The notes: generated by a model from the letters alone, not told the origin. Counted from the first letter of the stretch, positions 1 to 5,880 are shown. The stretch: DNA of 5,960 nt from a candidate division WWE3 bacterium CG22_combo_CG10-13_8_21_14_all_39_12 (GCA_002771355.1 PCSU01000011.1:1-5960); one strand, 5' to 3'. Made by a program: numbers and translations.

Positions 1-49
1 CAACGTTTAGTTTTAGTCTGCCCACCGCAGAGTAATCAACTCAAAACAT

Positions 50-772
50 CTAACGATTACGAAGCTGCACCGTCACTGTCAATGCTGAAAGGATTAAAAA
101 CAAACCTACTAACAGAGGAATAATCAGTGTCATCCCAGTAGCTGCAAGAACACTACCAGGTTTTTCAGAACTCGTTTGAGCACTCTGTGGTACAGGCGTA
201 GGTGTTGGCGTGGACTGTTCTCCCAACACAGAACCTGGAACTGGTGTTGGTGTAGGAGTAAGCGTAATCTCAGCTATTGCATCAAACCCAAAGCCAAAAT
301 CAAACACCAAAGACTTCCCTTGATATTCATTGCCTACATTCGCCATAGACACGCCAAACACATACGTCTGACATGTATTTGCATCGACACCATCAATCAA
401 AATGTATCCTGACTGGTATAAATCGTCAAGAAATACGGGGCCGTATAAAACAACATTAGTATCTGCATTTTTAACGGTAAAATCCATAACACTCCCTATC
501 GGTGGGTTTGAATCTGTAAAATCTTGAAGCTCTAACGCAAAAGTAAGCGATTCTGAAGAGTCGTTACATGCCTCTACTTCACGTATAAAAGCATCACCCG
601 GTTTAACATCAAGCTCTGTAAAAAGTGCCTGCCCAGAAGGTGAAGACGAACACGTATCTGTAGTGCAATCCACACTAAGATCAGCAGCGTACACAGTATT
701 CGCTGATAGCAATAACACAACAATCGCACTAGCAAGTTTAGGTATATGATTCATTTGTATTTGTTTAGTCAT
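50..772 (-). CDS. Small TasA-like surface protein with Pro-Thr linker and LAATG C-terminal anchor
   Basis: This 240-residue protein is probably exported and fixed to the cell surface. Residues 1-29 form a signal peptide (hydrophobic core about 14-24, cleavage near VYA/A at 29-30). Residues 31-168 resemble a TasA/camelysin-type beta-sandwich: a 'DVKPGD' turn at 55-60 and a 'GNEYQGKS' segment at 147-154 followed by the alternating aromatic strand FDFGFGF. Residues 172-195 are a Pro-Thr linker with TPTPTPVP twice. The tail has the layout of a sortase signal: LAATG at 209-213, a hydrophobic stretch at about 215-235, then RNR at the end. Four cysteines (36, 41, 69, 134) could form two disulfides. 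The start lies 2 bases after the stop of the upstream lamin-tail gene, which suggests translational coupling; GGCGGAG in the end of that gene may act as RBS with a long spacer. Met7 is an alternative start. Unlike its two structural neighbours it lacks a SipW-type signal peptide. Being an anchor or minor fibre subunit is inference. Confidence 0.85.
   Translation of the reverse strand: MTKQIQMNHIPKLASAIVVLLLSANTVYAADLSVDCTTDTCSSSPSGQALFTELDVKPGDAFIREVEACNDSSESLTFALELQDFTDSNPPIGSVMDFTVKNADTNVVLYGPVFLDDLYQSGYILIDGVDANTCQTYVFGVSMANVGNEYQGKSLVFDFGFGFDAIAEITLTPTPTPVPGSVLGEQSTPTPTPVPQSAQTSSEKPGSVLAATGMTLIIPLLVGLFLILSALTVTVQLRNR
134..148 (-). other. LAATG sortase-like motif codons
   Basis: These codons give Leu-Ala-Ala-Thr-Gly, directly before a hydrophobic segment and a short Arg-rich tail. 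That order is the classic cell-wall sorting signal. Alanine at position 2 fits the LAXTG pattern reported for class E sortases better than LPXTG. No sortase gene is in this window, so use by a sortase is inference. Confidence 0.5.
188..259 (-). repeat. Pro-Thr linker with duplicated TPTPTPVP unit
   Basis: Two identical eight-residue units TPTPTPVP (codons at 236-259 and 188-211) are separated by GSVLGEQS. The bases of the two copies differ at several third codon positions, so the protein repeat is conserved while the DNA has drifted. Such linkers usually span the cell wall or envelope between a surface domain and its anchor. A similar GSVL string recurs just before the LAATG tail. Confidence 0.6.
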
Positions 773-774
773 GA

Positions 775-2178
775 TTAGTAATTTGCTCCGCCAGGAGTAC
801 CAAAATTATCTCCTTCAATATCCCAATACGTCGTATCATTACATCTAGCATCAGTACATGAATACCAATTGATGCTCACCGTTCCATCTCCAGGAACATC
901 TGTACGCTCCATAGAATGATATTCCGTAGACAACGTTCCTGCAGGCCAACTAGCAAGTGGCGTTTGATCAATACTACTCCCAACACTATCCCGTAATGTT
1001 AGCTGTCCACCGGTATTAAGTAACGAGATACCCGTAGAAACAAAATCTGGCGTTACGGCAAGAGCTGAACTTGCACTCGATTCTGCATAATTTGAGATAA
1101 GATAGTACCCACCGACCCCCATCATTGCCCCAGTTGGTAAAGTAATACTATTTCCTGCAGTTCCTGCGTTTACAATGACAAAGCCCGATAGGTCGATCGG
1201 ATGTGTTGATGTATTTTTAAGCTCAATCCACTCATCTGATGTTGAAACATCTGATCCCATCCACATTACTTCGTTAATTATTACGTCACCACTTGAAATA
1301 ATAAGTGATCGATCAAGCGTTACTTCACACCACGCGGTCCATGCACTTGATGTTCCATGAGTATCTACCGCACGTACACGGTATTTATATAAACCGTCTT
1401 GATCTGCAATACTACCGGTTCGTTCTGACACCACCGGTTTAGCAATTGTTACACTGGTTTTGTTCTGATAATCATAGTGATCAATATCAGGCGCGGTACT
1501 ATCATCCCAATCTACCGTTATCAATCGATTGTCCGTTACTCCACCACATCCCACATCAACCCCATTATGGTCAAGAATTGTTAAACCTGTAGGAACCTCA
1601 GGTGGTACAAGCGCAACATCAACTCTATCTATTAATACTTCTGTGTCTGTCCAACCGCCCGATTGATAATAAGGATCCTGCCACGTGGTCACTACATACG
1701 AAAATGCACAATGCTCTCCTTCATAGGTATTCGCAAGTGAACTATCAAGTGATATCTCCGCGACATACAAATGCAAATCTGCACCGTTCCCAAGCAATGA
1801 TGCCGAGACTGTAGCACCTGACAAGGGGCCACTATACGCAACTCCAGAGATGTCGTTTAACGTTACCACCAAACCATCACACAAGTTTATGTTTCCACCA
1901 TCAAACTGAAAACTCAAATCATACGTCGATGGAACTAATCCCTTATCAGCAACAGTAAATAGCCGAGCCGTATCTAATCCACTTGGATATGTAAGAGTTG
2001 TGGGAGTAGTTTGGGATTGAAAAGATGTCAACTCAACATCAAGTGACGAGCTCACAAAATTGTTGTGCCCAGACATTTCAAGATCAGTCATGTAGGCGTA
2101 CGTTTGAGGAATACTTCTCATCAGAGAAACAAGAAGTAAGCCTATCCATAGAATGTAATGTTTTTTAAGTTTGTTCAT
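775..2178 (-). CDS. Large secreted protein: TasA-like, FN3-like and lamin-tail domains
   Basis: This 467-residue secreted protein is numbered from the ATG at 2178; a GTG at 2205 would add nine residues. I prefer the ATG because it gives a compact signal peptide (MNKLKK, then a hydrophobic core at 7-19) and a 14-base rather than 41-base overlap with sipW, although neither start has a good RBS. Cleavage after TYA (28) leaves YMTD...NNF...SLDVEL, the layout of SipW-dependent substrates. Residues 30-180 are TasA-like: the strand pair around C100, 'YSGPLSG' at 115-121, then 'NTYEGEHCAFSY' ending in TWQ. Residues 192-290 look like a fibronectin type III fold (VDW; YKYRVRAVD; SAWTAWC). Residues 293-467 form a lamin-tail domain: INEVMWMGS, DEWIELKN, DLSGF, YYLISN, and a closing GTPGGANY. 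Each domain has exactly two cysteines. There is no C-terminal anchor, so it is probably released or held by other surface proteins. Lamin-tail domains occur on many bacterial exported proteins and enzymes; the exact role here is unknown. Confidence 0.85.
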   Translation of the reverse strand: MNKLKKHYILWIGLLLVSLMRSIPQTYAYMTDLEMSGHNNFVSSSLDVELTSFQSQTTPTTLTYPSGLDTARLFTVADKGLVPSTYDLSFQFDGGNINLCDGLVVTLNDISGVAYSGPLSGATVSASLLGNGADLHLYVAEISLDSSLANTYEGEHCAFSYVVTTWQDPYYQSGGWTDTEVLIDRVDVALVPPEVPTGLTILDHNGVDVGCGGVTDNRLITVDWDDSTAPDIDHYDYQNKTSVTIAKPVVSERTGSIADQDGLYKYRVRAVDTHGTSSAWTAWCEVTLDRSLIISSGDVIINEVMWMGSDVSTSDEWIELKNTSTHPIDLSGFVIVNAGTAGNSITLPTGAMMGVGGYYLISNYAESSASSALAVTPDFVSTGISLLNTGGQLTLRDSVGSSIDQTPLASWPAGTLSTEYHSMERTDVPGDGTVSINWYSCTDARCNDTTYWDIEGDNFGTPGGANY

Positions 2179-2740
2179 CTTTTTGTGCTTTTGATTCTTT
2201 CTCACTATTTTTCTCTTTTCGTTTGTGTACCACTTTTACAACTTCATCTTTAACTGTCACTAACTCATGATACACAATAAGTGTCGCAGGGATAATGATC
2301 AAAAGAATGAACCCAATCTGAGTTTGCGCAAAAGCGACAGGATAACCAACATACGGAATACGAGCCCACACTTTGCCAATAATCCTATCTGCAGTTAATG
2401 TATTCAAATCCTTTTGTTCATTTGCATCGCCTCTTGTGAAATAAATCTTATTCTCTAAATTTTCATCAGTTTGTTCTTCTACAATGCGATGGGTTACAGT
2501 TTTTCCTGACCCAGAGGGATTAAACGTCACCACATCCTGAACTTCATATGTATCTTGCGGTGATACAAAAACGACACTCCCGGTTAATATGTACGGCTCC
2601 ATCGAACCTGACTCTACCGTAAATAAACGATACGAGAATGGTGTGTCAATCTTTGTAAATACAAATGCACTTACAATAACCACAAGCGATACAATCAAAA
2701 ATCCGTAGACTATATTTTTAGCTATTAGTAAATATTTCAT
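2165..2740 (-). CDS. sipW: SipW-type signal peptidase I (S26B, Ser/His)
   Basis: This 191-residue membrane endopeptidase removes signal peptides at the outer face of the cytoplasmic membrane. Residues 7-29 are the N-terminal membrane anchor. The nucleophile is Ser46 in SGSMEP (44-49). The general base is His84 in VTHRIV, where bacterial LepB-type enzymes have Lys; this Ser/His arrangement marks the archaeal/ER-like S26B branch to which Bacillus SipW belongs. The acidic box TRGDAN (102-107, Asp105) and IIGKVWARIPYVG (120-132) complete the fold. A second membrane segment (about 141-158) and a Lys/Glu-rich, probably cytoplasmic tail follow. Length and domain order are normal for the family. In Bacillus subtilis SipW processes TasA and TapA; here it lies between genes whose products carry SipW-type signal peptides, so these are its likely substrates. 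The RBS is poor (AGGA about 12 bases before ATG), and 14 bases of its end overlap the next gene. Function is well supported, substrates by context. Confidence 0.93.
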   Translation of the reverse strand: MKYLLIAKNIVYGFLIVSLVVIVSAFVFTKIDTPFSYRLFTVESGSMEPYILTGSVVFVSPQDTYEVQDVVTFNPSGSGKTVTHRIVEEQTDENLENKIYFTRGDANEQKDLNTLTADRIIGKVWARIPYVGYPVAFAQTQIGFILLIIIPATLIVYHELVTVKDEVVKVVHKRKEKNSEKESKAQKDEQT

Positions 2741-2772
2741 TAGGTGTTACATTCCTACATATACCCTTTTTC

Positions 2773-2801
2773 GGTTGCCCAAACTTTGTATTTAGGCAAC
2801 C
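2773..2801 (-). other. Intergenic stem-loop between the TasA-like gene and sipW
   Basis: GGTTGCC (2773-2779) and GGCAACC (2795-2801) are perfect complements. After one C/A mismatch the pairing continues with AAA/TTT, leaving a 7-base loop. Read on the minus strand the hairpin is followed by GAAAAAGGG, not a T-run, and there is no T-run on the plus-strand side either, so it is not a standard terminator. It may be an mRNA processing or 3'-end stabilising element that lets the first gene be expressed more than sipW; that role is inference. Confidence 0.5.
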
Positions 2802-2855
2802 TCAAAAGAGCGTGATCTTTTATCACTTAACTCTTACTATCGCATCAGATTGTAC

Positions 2856-3989
2856 CTATGGTAAATCTGTGTACGATACAAGCTTTGACTCAAACAAGTA
2901 CTGGCCTGGATTCCAACCGTTAAGTTGTGAACCAGTTAGTTCACTCGTTGGAACTACCCAGAGTTTTGCATTAGTCAAGTCCATACCAAGCTCAACACTA
3001 TTTGTTACAACAGCGTTTCCACTTACATCGGTAGTAAAGGCATCAATTGCCATACCACCTGTATTTGGCCATGGGTCAACATAGTACAAAAGCGTGTACG
3101 AAGTACTTGGTGTTAGTCCTGAAACCGTAAGATCATAATCAAATGTTGGTGATTCACTCATAAATGAGAGAATACCTGAAGTTGTATCATTGATTGGATC
3201 CCAGCTTCCGTCTTTATTATCAAGTACCATCACTGTCTTAACAGACTGTGGACAAGTAAACGAGTCGTTGTTTCGCGCTTGCTCAACGTAGAATCGAATA
3301 TCTGCACTCAAGGAGTCAGACTGCGTGAGGTTCGTAACTGCAGACCCATCACAAGACAACGTGTTGTTTCCTGTATCGACGGTCATGTCTCCGTAACACC
3401 AATACATGCCTACATATTCAGTTGTATCGCCAACCATTACACCATTAACTGGTGTGTGAAGATCGTATACAACGCCGTCCAAAACATCGCTTGCTGGACC
3501 ACTCACATTTGAAAACAATGGTGTTTCGCCACTGTCCCAAACATTATCTCCATTAACATCATCCCATGCGAAAAAGTGAACATCTTGTGATAATTCACCA
3601 TAACCTGGCCCGACCATTTCGTTGTCAAGGTCTGATTCTGGTTCTGTCACGTTAAGATCAGTATCAAGCATGTTATCAATCGTTGCACAAACATATGCAT
3701 CGTTATCGATTACATGAAGACTAATAGAGTTTTGGCCGTAATCTCCTGGCTTGAGATCAATAAAGTTAAAAAACTTTTCATTAGTAAGATCTGTTTCACT
3801 CCAGTCTCCACACTCACTTGATGCCACGCCATTATAGGTACATTGGCTATCAATTTTAAGATCGATACTTCCGGTCGTAAACGTATTTCCTGGAGAAACT
3901 TCGGTGTCACTAAAATAAGCTGATGTAGCTCCAATAACCAATAAGGATACTGCTGCTACCGTTACGGTACTTTTTAGTATTTTGTTCAT
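2856..3989 (-). CDS. TasA-like fibre protein with SipW-type signal peptide and extra C-terminal domain
   Basis: This 377-residue secreted protein is probably the main structural product of the operon. Residues 1-24 are a signal peptide ending SA before YFSDTE, followed by GNTFTTGSIDLKID: the textbook SipW-cognate start also seen in TasA and camelysin. A TasA-like beta-sandwich follows, with 'FNFIDLKPGDYG' at 74-85 and SISLHV...NDAYVC to 101, closing near 246. An insertion contains an EF-hand/dockerin-type loop at 144-155 (Asp144, Asn146, Asp148, Asp152, Glu155), likely binding calcium. Residues 249-377 form an additional domain (VMVLDNKDGSW..., SYTLLYYVDPWP, AKLWVVP, WNPGQYLFE) that I recall from archaeal and candidate-phyla surface proteins but cannot name. 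All six cysteines lie before it. It has no membrane anchor or sorting signal. A strong RBS and first position suggest high expression. TasA forms biofilm fibres in Bacillus; that this protein polymerises is inference, and the family also includes camelysin, reported as a protease. Confidence 0.88.
   Translation of the reverse strand: MNKILKSTVTVAAVSLLVIGATSAYFSDTEVSPGNTFTTGSIDLKIDSQCTYNGVASSECGDWSETDLTNEKFFNFIDLKPGDYGQNSISLHVIDNDAYVCATIDNMLDTDLNVTEPESDLDNEMVGPGYGELSQDVHFFAWDDVNGDNVWDSGETPLFSNVSGPASDVLDGVVYDLHTPVNGVMVGDTTEYVGMYWCYGDMTVDTGNNTLSCDGSAVTNLTQSDSLSADIRFYVEQARNNDSFTCPQSVKTVMVLDNKDGSWDPINDTTSGILSFMSESPTFDYDLTVSGLTPSTSYTLLYYVDPWPNTGGMAIDAFTTDVSGNAVVTNSVELGMDLTNAKLWVVPTSELTGSQLNGWNPGQYLFESKLVSYTDLP
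3525..3560 (-). other. EF-hand/dockerin-type calcium-loop codons
   Basis: The 12 codons give D-V-N-G-D-N-V-W-D-S-G-E: acidic or amide residues at positions 1, 3, 5, 9 and 12 with a hydrophobic residue at 8, as in canonical calcium-binding loops. It lies in an insertion of the TasA-like domain. Calcium binding is inferred from the motif alone. Confidence 0.6.
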
Positions 3990-3994
3990 AATAA

Positions 3995-4004
3995 ATCACC
4001 CCCT
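3995..4004 (-). promoter_or_regulatory. Strong ribosome binding site of the TasA-like gene
   Basis: On the minus strand the sequence is AGGGGGTGAT, nine bases from the G-run to the ATG at 3989. It matches the full Shine-Dalgarno AGGAGGTGAT except for one A-to-G change that can still pair by G-U wobble. It fixes the start of this gene and is far stronger than the sites before sipW and the lamin-tail gene. Confidence 0.85.
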
Positions 4005-4047
4005 CTCACAATCATCATAAAACATGATTTAGGTAATAAATACATCG

Positions 4048-4083
4048 CTTATATTGTGTAACATCTATGGGACACATAGGCAA
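4048..4083 (-). promoter_or_regulatory. Possible promoter of the TasA-like/sipW operon
   Basis: Two overlapping readings exist on the minus strand. TTGCCT (4078-4083) lies 17 bases from TACACA (4055-4060), which is preceded by an extended -10 TG but matches TATAAT poorly. TATAAG (4048-4053) is a good -10 but has no good -35. Either would give a leader of about 50-60 bases. Weak evidence. Confidence 0.25.
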
Positions 4084-4267
4084 TCAATAAACAAGGCTAT
4101 AGGACGGCAAAAATGGTGTAAAGGCTCTATATCTTTTTGTACCGGGGTTAATTCTTGGTAAAATAACCAGAATCATATCCGATAACACAGTATATACATA
4201 TCCATAACGCAAAACAAGGAGCCCATAGGATTATCTTTTGCAATGAATTACTAGTTCACGTCAAAAG

Positions 4268-4295
4268 TTAGTACTTATTATCAATATGAGATAAT
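4268..4295 (+). promoter_or_regulatory. Possible promoter of the EamA gene, near-leaderless
   Basis: GATAAT (4290-4295) matches the -10 consensus at five of six positions; the best -35 at suitable distance, TTAGTA (4268-4273, 16-base spacer), is weak. Transcription would begin around 4302, two or three bases before the ATG at 4305. TATTAT at 4276-4281 is another -10 candidate, with TTCACG (4255-4260) 15 bases upstream. Confidence 0.25.
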
Positions 4296-4304
4296 TATGA
4301 AATC

Positions 4305-5156
4305 ATGTCTTGGCTATTATTATCAATTGGGGCAACCCTCTTTTTCACCTCCCTTAATTTACTGCAAAGAGTACTTGCAACGGATGCTAAGCATCCGCGT
4401 GCTATGGGAATTGTTTTTAACTTGTACGCAATGTTCATTGCCATCACTATCTTTTTTGTTATGGGCGCATTCCAAAACTTTGAGCTTCCATCAGCACCGG
4501 TGGCATGGGCCGCACTCATTGCGGCATCGTTTTGTTACGCTATGTTTGAAAGAGGAAGATTCTTGGCTGCACAACTTTTGGATGCATCAGTTTTCACCAC
4601 TATTTCGCAAGTTGCAGTCGTCGTTGCCTTTGCAGGGGCATTGTTTATTTACAACGAAACATTATCAGTTGAAAAGATAGTTGGATCATTGCTGATTCTC
4701 GTAGCACTATTGCTTGTAAGTTATTCAAAAAGTATTGGTATCTCTTCCAAGAAAGGAATATTAGTTGCCACTGTCATAAGTATCATGTTGGGACTTGGAT
4801 GGATGCTTGATAAATTTGGAACTACACACTTTAATCCCGAAACGTATAGCGTATTGGTGTGGACCATCCCTATTATTTTCGTATATTTACCGTATGTAAA
4901 AACGAGTGAAATTGTAACTGAGTTTAAACGAACGTCATGGAAAATTGTGGTCCTGGCTGCTATTAATGTGATTGGATACCTTTTGCAACTTAAAGCTCTT
5001 GGCCTTGCAGAAGCAACACGGGTTATTCCAATTATTCAAATCTCAACCCTTCTCACTGTGCTGCTTGGCATAATTTTATTAAAAGAACGAGATAATCTTA
5101 CAAAAAAAATATTTGCCGGCATTCTTGCAGTGATTGGTGCGTATTTATTGATATAG
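4305..5156 (+). CDS. EamA/DMT-superfamily membrane transporter
   Basis: This 283-residue integral membrane protein has about ten hydrophobic segments (near 3-20, 34-54, 64-80, 92-113, 123-140, 151-168, 181-197, 213-229, 236-257, 266-283). It shows the duplicated five-plus-five layout of EamA proteins: the first half ends NETLSVEKIVGSLLILVAL and the second ends LLKERDNLTKKIFAGILAVI, each a conserved family signature (an acidic residue in a loop, then a Gly-rich last helix). Family members move small metabolites such as amino acids, nucleobases or sugars, often outward; the substrate cannot be read from the sequence. The ATG has no clear Shine-Dalgarno sequence, and a -10-like GATAAT lies only nine bases upstream, so it may be translated from a leaderless message. 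The pseudouridine synthase gene follows 34 bases later with no terminator between, so they are probably co-transcribed without an obvious functional link. Confidence 0.88.
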   Translation: MSWLLLSIGATLFFTSLNLLQRVLATDAKHPRAMGIVFNLYAMFIAITIFFVMGAFQNFELPSAPVAWAALIAASFCYAMFERGRFLAAQLLDASVFTTISQVAVVVAFAGALFIYNETLSVEKIVGSLLILVALLLVSYSKSIGISSKKGILVATVISIMLGLGWMLDKFGTTHFNPETYSVLVWTIPIIFVYLPYVKTSEIVTEFKRTSWKIVVLAAINVIGYLLQLKALGLAEATRVIPIIQISTLLTVLLGIILLKERDNLTKKIFAGILAVIGAYLLI

Positions 5157-5168
5157 CAAACTTTCCTC

Positions 5169-5201
5169 GCAATACTGGTAGAATACGTATGTGCGTATTG
5201 C
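5169..5201 (+). promoter_or_regulatory. Alternative hairpins around the GTG start of the pseudouridine synthase
   Basis: GCAATAC (5169-5175) is the perfect complement of GTATTGC (5195-5201). AATACG (5182-5187) is the perfect complement of CGTATT (5194-5199). The two stems share their 3' arm and exclude each other. The GTG start (5191-5193) sits in the loop of both, and the weak RBS-like GGTAGA lies in the loop of the larger. This could tune translation, but the stems are short and may be chance. Confidence 0.3.
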
Positions 5202-5880
5202 AAAATATTTTTCTCAACAAAAGATTGCCTCTCGCCGTGAAGCTGAAGAGTATTTAAAAAAAGGACAGGTTACAGTAAATGGTGAAGTTGTCAAAGATAT
5301 GGGCAGACAAATTGACCCCGACAAAGATGTGGTAGAAATTATTGGAAAAATGGTTTCCAAAACTACAATCGCATACTTTAAACCTCGTGGGATTAGCTCA
5401 TCAACTATCGAAGAAGAAGGTACCAATGTTTTTGATGTACTCCCCCAGTATGAATCCTTAAACACTGTAGGTAGGCTCGACAAGCAAAGCGAAGGACTTA
5501 TATTACTAACAGACGATGGTGTTTTGGCATCAATTATAACAAGCGATAAACATATCATTGAAAAAGAATACCGTGTTACCGTTCGTGAAATTATAAACCC
5601 TAAACAATTACTATTTCTGGAAAAGGGTGTGTTTTTAGAAGACGGACTCACACTTCCTGTTTCAATTGAAATTATTGATGAACATACATTCACCATTGTT
5701 ATGAAAGAAGGTCGCAAACACCAAATTAGACGTATGGCTAACGCCGTAAACTTAACCATTGAAAACCTTACGCGCACACGAATTGGACCTATTACTCTTG
5801 ATAAACTCAAAGAAGGTTCGTACCGAACACTAAAGCTTGATGAGGTTCAACGTCTAATAGACACAGCCCCGATCCCATAG
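5191..5880 (+). CDS. RluF-like pseudouridine synthase (RsuA/RluB/RluE/RluF family)
   Basis: This 229-residue enzyme converts a specific uridine in rRNA (most likely 23S) to pseudouridine. Residues 1-48 are an S4 RNA-binding domain (MRIAKYFSQQ, SRREAEEYL, GQVTVNG). The catalytic domain contains GRLDKQSEGLILLTDDG at 94-110 with the catalytic Asp97, then EKEYRVTV (124-131), EGRKHQIRRM (173-182) and LTRTRIGPI (193-201). 'GRLDKxS' followed by 'EKEY.VTV' is closer to E. coli RluF as I recall it than to RluB or RsuA, but assigning the target (U2604 of 23S rRNA or tRNA-Tyr U35 for RluF) goes beyond the evidence. The GTG start is chosen because the S4 domain begins at once and no in-frame ATG lies upstream; the RBS is weak. 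Length is normal for the family. The last codons carry the -35 box and spacer of a downstream promoter. Confidence 0.92.
   Translation: MRIAKYFSQQKIASRREAEEYLKKGQVTVNGEVVKDMGRQIDPDKDVVEIIGKMVSKTTIAYFKPRGISSSTIEEEGTNVFDVLPQYESLNTVGRLDKQSEGLILLTDDGVLASIITSDKHIIEKEYRVTVREIINPKQLLFLEKGVFLEDGLTLPVSIEIIDEHTFTIVMKEGRKHQIRRMANAVNLTIENLTRTRIGPITLDKLKEGSYRTLKLDEVQRLIDTAPIP

Larger units (their letters stand above)
3990..4304. other. Divergent intergenic region
   Basis: This 315-base stretch separates the two divergent gene groups and must hold the promoters for both. I see no convincing coding frame or RNA gene. Visible items are the RBS of the TasA-like gene, a short inverted repeat CTATG/CATAG (4065-4079), a weaker GGTTA/TAACC pair (4146-4168), AT-rich -10-like hexamers on both strands, and an isolated AAGGAG near 4217 followed only by a three-codon frame (MNY, stop). 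The CTATG/CATAG repeat lies within the possible minus-strand promoter and could be an operator. Confidence 0.6.

Noticed and set aside
1..49. Possible further gene of the operon at the left edge
   Set aside because: No start with an RBS can be seen in 49 bases; the open frames there are too short to judge.
32..60. Short inverted repeat GTAATC/GATTAC over the stop codon of the last minus-strand gene
   Set aside because: The stem is only 6 bp with a 17-base loop and no T-run, so it is not a supportable terminator.
188..259. Pro-Thr coding repeat considered as a phase-variable DNA repeat
   Set aside because: The two copies differ at third codon positions, so the DNA is not a slippage-prone tandem repeat.
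775..1302. Lamin-tail domain as a sign of eukaryotic contamination
   Set aside because: Lamin-tail domains are widespread in secreted bacterial proteins, and this one is in a dense bacterial operon.
2165..2740. Signal peptidase considered as an ordinary LepB-type enzyme
   Set aside because: The general base is His84 in VTHRIV instead of the Lys of LepB, and the gene lies among SipW-type substrates.
2773..2801. Stem-loop considered as a transcription terminator
   Set aside because: No T-run follows on either strand, and sipW just downstream fits the same operon.
4297..4680. 127-codon plus-strand frame starting eight bases before the EamA gene
   Set aside because: It is a shifted frame of the transporter gene; its His/Ser/Leu-rich product shows no family resemblance.
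5214..5810. Long open frame (198 codons) on the minus strand within the pseudouridine synthase gene
   Set aside because: It is antisense to a gene with clear family motifs, and its product is Ser/Ile/Val-rich without recognisable motifs or RBS.
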